From contig NZ_AP023366.1 in the NCBI RefSeq assembly GCF_015097055.1, positions 2,622,001-2,686,000 of the forward strand: 64,000 bases of DNA, read 5' to 3'. The notes under the pieces are model-generated. The model had not been told where the DNA came from and did not search any database. It saw only the letters and a list, made by a program, of their open reading frames with translations. A program made the translations under genes and the position numbers. Source of the stretch: Effusibacillus dendaii. GTDB lineage: Bacteria; Bacillota; Bacilli; Tumebacillales; Effusibacillaceae. Shown one piece after another: positions 59,653 through 64,000 of this stretch. Positions within the stretch are counted from its first letter, which is position 1. Each line of letters starts with the position of its first letter.

Positions 59653-60725
59653 ATGCGAATTTTAGTAACAGGTGGAGCAGGATTTATTGGCGCCAATTTC
59701 ATTCATTATATGTTCAAGAAATATAGGGATCAGATCAAGATTATCAACGTAGATAAATTAACTTATGCAGGAAATTTGAATAATTTGCGAGAAATAGATC
59801 CGGAATTAGTCAAGCACGGGAATTATGTTTTTGAAAAAGTGGATATTTGCTATAGACAGGAAATAAATCGGGTGTTTCATTGTACAAACCAAACGTTGTC
59901 ATTAATTTCGCAGCAGAATCTCACGTTGACCGAAGTATTGCGGATCCTCACATATTTATGTACACGAACGTTCTGGGTACACAAGTGCTTTTGGATGCCG
60001 CTTTACAGTATGAAGTGGAACGATTTCACCAAATATCAACTGATGAAGTTTATGGTTCTCTTGATGAACCAGGCTACTTTATTGAGGAGTCTTCTCTCCA
60101 GCCCCGTTCACCGTACTCCGCTTCCAAAGCTTCGGCAGATTTGATCTGTAATGCTTATTATGAAACATATAACTTGCCTATAACAATCAGTCGCTGTTCA
60201 AATAATTACGGACCCTATCAGAACCGCGAGAAGTTCATTACCTTGATGATTCACAACCTTCTTGCAGGAAAGCCTCTTCCCTTGTATGGGGATGGAAAAA
60301 ATGTAAGGGATTGGCTCTACGTTGATGATCATTGCACAGCGATTGACATGATTTTGGAAAAAGGACAAGTTGGCGAAATCTATAATATCGGAGGTGGTAA
60401 TGAATGGAAAAATATCGACTTGATCAATCTGCTTATAAGTAAAATTCGTGAGCTGCTGCCAACAAATGAAACAAGCAGACATATAGACGAAAAGGTAATC
60501 CAATTCGTGGAGGATCGAAAAGGTCATGACCGACGATATGCCATAGATTCTTCTAAAATTCAAAGAGAATTAGGGTGGCAACCCACAGTCCCATTCAAAG
60601 AAGGTTTGGTAAAAACAATTCAGTGGTATATGAATCAGGGCTTACCGTTATCCACATGCAAACAAACAGCTCTGGAATCGGGGGTGGATGAATATGTTGC
60701 TGGCCACCGGAATACGAATTTGTGA
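59653..60725 (+). pseudogene. Frameshifted second rmlB copy
   Basis: First frame (59653-about 59878) reads MRILVTGGAGFIGANFIHYM through VDICYRQEINRVF; the second (about 59880-60725) resumes LYKPNVVINFAAESHVDRSI and keeps STDEVYGSLDE, PYSASKASADLI and all later RmlB motifs. One base lost or gained near 59865-59880 explains the break. It would otherwise be a complete dehydratase of about 355 residues. A sequencing error cannot be excluded, but the neighbouring rmlA copy is decayed too. Confidence 0.87.
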
Positions 60726-61266
60726 CGAAGTTTAGTAATCGTTACAACCAACGGCCGATTGGCGGTTGTCTGTACGATTTATTATCGTGTAAGTATATGT
60801 AGGCTGTGGTGAAAGGGACGGTAAAACCGAAGACAATAACAAGCCGATCTTATAGCCAGTATCTGTCCGCCGACATCGTCGATGTAAACCTGGGGAAAAT
60901 CCCTTTGCGGAACAAAGTTTGTTTGTCACTTCCTTTATTTCAAAAACCTCGCGGTTTTACTTCTTGTCTGAAAGTTTGGACTCAGCCCGTACCGCTTCCA
61001 TCTGTGCATCACCGGGATAGAGTTCTATTTGATCGAGACAATATCCGCAGTACAAGATACTTGCTGCATCTCATCGACTCCAATCCATCACGATAAAAAG
61101 CAAAAATAGGAGTTTCGCAACACCGTCCCGTGTCACCGGCTTGTATTATACTTATAAATCATTATATATGCCAATTTGTGGATTATTCCTGCAGGAATCG
61201 TCTCGCGGCAGTGGAAGATTTTATATAGGCGGATGTATTAACGGGGAAAGCAGTGATGCCATACCA
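60726..61266. other. Intergenic stretch with a possible small minus-strand gene
   Basis: Minus strand 60957-61070 is open for 37 codons: ILYCGYCLDQIELYPGDAQM, then EAVRAESKLSDKK and TAA. Directly after the stop AAAACC-GCGA-GGTTTT forms a terminator-like hairpin (60944-60960), which supports a transcribed small gene. A start is not evident (the frame opens after TGA), so it may be the end of a decayed gene. The CxxC pair suggests a metal site. Otherwise nothing is seen here. Confidence 0.4.
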
Positions 61267-61980
61267 ATGAAAACAGTTGCCGTTCTTCAATCTAACTACA
61301 TTCCTTGGAAGGGTTATTTTGATATTATCCACGATGTTGATGAATTTGTCTTTTATGATGATGTGCAATTTACAAAAAACGACTGGCGGAACCGAAACAA
61401 AATTAAGACTCCCAAAGGAACAAAATGGTTAACGATTCCGGTAGGTGCTTCTCTTAACCGTCTTATTTTTGAGGTGGATTTGCCGAATAAGAAGTGGGCA
61501 TCCGACCATTACAAAACCCTTGAACAGTTCTATTCAAAAGCGCCTTTTTACAGAAAATACAAAGACTTCCTCGGTTTTGTTTATCTGGAAAGCGAATGGA
61601 CCACTTTGTCCGAATTAAACCAATACCTTATTAAAACTGTTTCAACCGACTTTCTTGGGATTACCGTAGTGTTCAAAGACTCGCGAGAACTGCAGACTGA
61701 AGGGAAAAAATTGGACCGATTACTTGACTTGCTTGGGAAAACAAACGCAGACATTTATATTTCCGGACCAAATGCAGCCGCTTATATTGACCAAGATAAA
61801 TTTGCACAGTCAAACATTCAGTTAGTATATAAAGATTACTCCGGTTACCCCGAATACGAACAGTTTTTTCCTCCGTTCGATCATTACGTTTCGATTTTCG
61901 ATTTGCTTTTTCACACCGGACCGGATGCTCCCTACTATATTTGGGGATGGAGAGAATCAGGCCAGCATGGTAAAGGATGA
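61267..61980 (+). CDS. WbqC-family protein
   Basis: 237 residues from ATG 61267, where the family N-terminus begins (TVAVLQSNYIPWKGYFDIIH). Conserved blocks: FVFYDDVQFTKNDWRNRNKI, WLTIPVG, TDFLGI and GPNAAAYIDQDKF, ending with DYSGYPEYEQFFPPFDHYVS and DLLFHTGPDA. WbqC-like genes occur in O-antigen and surface-glycan clusters; activity is not established. Six bases separate it from the next gene. Confidence 0.85.
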   Translation: MKTVAVLQSNYIPWKGYFDIIHDVDEFVFYDDVQFTKNDWRNRNKIKTPKGTKWLTIPVGASLNRLIFEVDLPNKKWASDHYKTLEQFYSKAPFYRKYKDFLGFVYLESEWTTLSELNQYLIKTVSTDFLGITVVFKDSRELQTEGKKLDRLLDLLGKTNADIYISGPNAAAYIDQDKFAQSNIQLVYKDYSGYPEYEQFFPPFDHYVSIFDLLFHTGPDAPYYIWGWRESGQHGKG

Positions 61981-61986
61981 GCTTTT

Positions 61987-62574
61987 TTGAAAAAAATTCT
62001 TGTGTACGGCTCGAAAGATTTTGCTCTTGTCGTAAAGCATCTGGTTCATGACTGCCACCTGGATTTTGCAGGGTTTATCGACGATTATTATCCTGGCACC
62101 CATGTAATAGGCACATTTGATGAAATTGCAAAACATTGTTCTCCTGATGAATATTCCATTGTGATTGCGATCGGATACAACAATTTGGAAGCAAGGTGGA
62201 AGATTTACGAAAAAGTGGTGGCTCACGGTTTTGAGGTTCCAAAACTTGTTCATCCGACCGCGCTTATAAGTGGGTCCAGCCAGATACATAAGGGTGCAAT
62301 CGTCATGATGGGGGCCATTGCGGACATGAATTCAGAGATCCATGAACTTGCGGTCCTATGGCCCGGAGTGGTTGTTAGTCATGACAGCGTGATACAAGAG
62401 AATACGTTTCTTTCGCCCAACTCTACCGTTTGTGGTTTTGTAACTGTTGGTAAACATTCTTTCATTGGTGCCGGGGCGGTTATAGCGGATCACACGTTAG
62501 TTCCGTCAAACTCTTTTATTAAAGCGAATTCAGTATTTCATAAAAAAAGTATCAAGTCTAGTGATGGGAGGTAA
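61987..62574 (+). CDS. PglD/NeuD-like sugar O- or N-acyltransferase
   Basis: 195 residues from a TTG (AAAGGATG upstream). N-terminal Rossmann-like part (KILVYGSKDFALVVKHLV, DFAGFIDDYYPG) and a left-handed beta-helix with hexapeptide repeats (PTALISGSSQIHKGAIVMMG, VCGFVTVGKHSFIGAGAVIA). Family members acetylate amino sugars or sialic acid precursors. The helix repeats look imperfect around residues 115-135 (ELAVLWPGVVVSHDS), but the active-site His region is kept. Confidence 0.83.
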   Translation: MKKILVYGSKDFALVVKHLVHDCHLDFAGFIDDYYPGTHVIGTFDEIAKHCSPDEYSIVIAIGYNNLEARWKIYEKVVAHGFEVPKLVHPTALISGSSQIHKGAIVMMGAIADMNSEIHELAVLWPGVVVSHDSVIQENTFLSPNSTVCGFVTVGKHSFIGAGAVIADHTLVPSNSFIKANSVFHKKSIKSSDGR

Positions 62575-62582
62575 CCACTATA

Positions 62583-63386
62583 ATTGACTTTACCCAATTT
62601 CGTCAAATTTCGGAACTCGAAATCGATGAACATGTCTACAACATGGAGACAAGGGGTTACAGTTTGTTCCCCGATTTTCTCGACGCCAAGACCTGCGAAA
62701 AACTAAAAGAATTGTTGGAAATTGCCTTGGCCAATTATAAACCCCTGGGTCCGGAAAGAAGTATTCTCGACAAATATCTTTTGCACGACTTGCTTTGCCA
62801 GAATCTTATGTTCGGAAAGCTTCTCGAAGACCCCAGAATTCAGAGGATATTGTCTCCTTTGCTTGGTGACTATTGGATCATGTATGCTTTCACCTCATCC
62901 TCACTTCCTCCGCACGGGACAAACTATGGAAGCCGTATCCATGTGGACAGTCCAAGATTTATACCGACTTACCCTACGAATATCGGGATTATCTGGGCTC
63001 TTGATGAATTTACCGCCGAAAATGGAGGCACGGAGCTGTTACCGGGCTCTCATCACAGTGCTGTGGTGCCAACACCGGAACTCTTTGAAAAGAACTGTGT
63101 GCAGATTACCTGTCAACTAGGCTCTATACTGGTCTTCAACGCGAGAGTGTGGCATCGGGCAGGAGTGAACAAGACTGAAAATTGGCGTCATTCACTAACA
63201 ATGAATGCTTGCCGCCCCTATATGAAACAAAGGTTAGATTGGGTTCGAATGATTCCTTCTGAGATATCGAATCAGTTAAACGATCAGGCAAGGCGCATCA
63301 TCGGTTTTGATACCCGTTTACCAACCAGTATGGAAGAGTTTTTTGCCGAAGATGATAAAAGGCTATATAAGTCGGGTCAAGAATAA
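62583..63386 (+). CDS. Phytanoyl-CoA dioxygenase (PhyH)-like protein
   Basis: 247 residues from the first ATG (62643), but the frame is open upstream and the preceding 20 codons (DFTQFRQISELEIDEHVYNM) look like the normal family N-terminus. GGGAGG at 62566-62571 is correctly placed for a start at ATT 62583 or ATA 62580, so a non-AUG start is proposed. Fe(II)/2-oxoglutarate motifs: RIHVDSPRF (HxD), FNARVWHRAGVN (second His) and WRHSLTMN (Arg). Likely hydroxylates a sugar or lipid intermediate of the glycan. Confidence 0.8.
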   Translation: MDFTQFRQISELEIDEHVYNMETRGYSLFPDFLDAKTCEKLKELLEIALANYKPLGPERSILDKYLLHDLLCQNLMFGKLLEDPRIQRILSPLLGDYWIMYAFTSSSLPPHGTNYGSRIHVDSPRFIPTYPTNIGIIWALDEFTAENGGTELLPGSHHSAVVPTPELFEKNCVQITCQLGSILVFNARVWHRAGVNKTENWRHSLTMNACRPYMKQRLDWVRMIPSEISNQLNDQARRIIGFDTRLPTSMEEFFAEDDKRLYKSGQE

Positions 63387-63426
63387 TCCTTTCCAACCAA
63401 AACTGCGTAATAAGGGAGTTATTAAA

Positions 63427-64000
63427 ATGCGTTCTGAAATTATAAAAGCAAACATTGAGGTTCACACCATTATGGCCTCGTCCTATAATAACGAGCCTCA
63501 TTTCAGGCCCGAAAACAAATCCAAAGTGCGCGACATGTTGTTAAAAATTAGAGAAAGAGGGGGATCAAAACTTCTCGATATCGGATGCGGCACCGGTTTT
63601 ATTATTGACTTGGCAAAAGATTTGTTTACAGAGATTCATGGGGTTGATGTAACCCAAGCTATGTTGGACCAAGTGGATATCTCAAATGGTTATATTACCT
63701 TGCATAATACTCCTGCGGAAAAACTTCCTTTTGATGATAATTTCTTCGATGTGGTAACTGCGTATTCATTTATTCACCACGTTGAGGATTACCGTGTGAT
63801 TTTAAAAGAAGCATTTCGCGTTCTAAAGCCGGGCGGAGTTTTTTATATAGATCTCGAACCAAATAAAATGTTTTGGCAAGCCATAAGTGAACTTGAAGCG
63901 AATATACAAATCAAAGAGGAAAATCTGTCCGATATCGTAAAGAGGGAAATTTCCTCCGTACTTCACACGGATTCAGTTGTTGAGCAAGAGTTTGGAATCG
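63427..64000 (+). CDS. SAM-dependent methyltransferase (partial, runs off the right edge)
   Basis: 191 codons to the window end, ATG 63427 with AAGGGAG upstream. KLLDIGCGTGFIIDLAKDLF (motif I), GVDVTQAMLDQV, FDVVTAYSFIHHVEDYRVIL (motif IV) and ALKPGGVFYID-like RVLKPGGVFYIDLEP (motif V) define a Methyltransf_11-type enzyme. Substrate unknown; context suggests the glycan. Confidence 0.88.
   Translation, partial: MRSEIIKANIEVHTIMASSYNNEPHFRPENKSKVRDMLLKIRERGGSKLLDIGCGTGFIIDLAKDLFTEIHGVDVTQAMLDQVDISNGYITLHNTPAEKLPFDDNFFDVVTAYSFIHHVEDYRVILKEAFRVLKPGGVFYIDLEPNKMFWQAISELEANIQIKEENLSDIVKREISSVLHTDSVVEQEFGI

Noticed and set aside
60806-61096. 96-codon plus-strand frame
   Set aside because: No binding site and no domain; resemblance of SRSYSQYL to a transposase segment is too short to use.

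Overview
The window looks like a chromosome segment of a spore-forming, monoderm Bacillota. Evidence: AGGAGG-type ribosome binding sites, sigma-A-like promoters, a YheC/YheD spore-coat ATP-grasp protein, S-layer (SLH) remains, a c-di-AMP (ydaO/yuaA-type) riboswitch before a secreted NlpC/P60 hydrolase, a CcdC-like protein, and a LexA/DinR-type SOS box. An Alicyclobacillaceae-like member of Bacillales is a reasonable guess, but only an inference. No rRNA, tRNA, CRISPR array or replication origin was seen.

Layout. 0-3 kb: a partial gene, a frameshifted retropepsin-like protease with its small partner, and two type II toxin-antitoxin pairs (AbrB-like/RelE-like and MazE/MazF) facing each other. 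2.7-5.3 kb (minus strand): a membrane-lipid operon of a PmtA/KsgA-like methyltransferase, a DedA-PAP2 fusion and a PAP2 phosphatase. 5.4-10 kb: a secreted acidic protein, the YheC/D protein, an OmpR-type two-component system and the riboswitch-controlled hydrolase. 10-15 kb: a minus-strand operon with two UgtP-like glycosyltransferases, an LtaA-like MFS protein and a NodB deacetylase, which suggests glycolipid or lipoteichoic-acid anchor synthesis.

15-38.7 kb: a decayed SLH gene followed by a large surface-glycan cluster. It holds a methyltransferase, a Wzm/Wzt ABC exporter with a C-terminal Wzt extension, a 1333-residue protein (sulfotransferase-like domain, beta domain, tandem-repeat coiled coil, beta domain, two GT2 domains), GT2 enzymes, complete dTDP-L-rhamnose genes (rmlA, B, D, C) and a WbaP-type initiating phosphotransferase. 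Two insertion sequences (IS1634-like and IS1182-like) have entered it. The arrangement recalls S-layer glycan (slg) clusters of Geobacillus. The large protein combines a possible chain-capping enzyme, a coiled coil that could act as a ruler, and polymerising transferases.

38.7-44.4 kb: a TauE/SafE permease, a third type II toxin-antitoxin pair with 8-bp tandem repeats in its leader, a PHP phosphoesterase, a DarG/DarT-like DNA ADP-ribosylation pair whose promoter carries an SOS operator, and galE. 45-58 kb: multidrug efflux genes (MarR regulator, EmrA/EmrB-like, lipoprotein adaptor plus RND permease, a second EmrA/EmrB pair) and, on the minus strand, a collapsed MarR-RND-adaptor remnant. 58.4-64 kb: an orphan receiver protein, decayed second copies of rmlA and rmlB, then WbqC-like, PglD/NeuD-like, PhyH-like and methyltransferase genes, probably another glycan-modification group that runs off the right edge.
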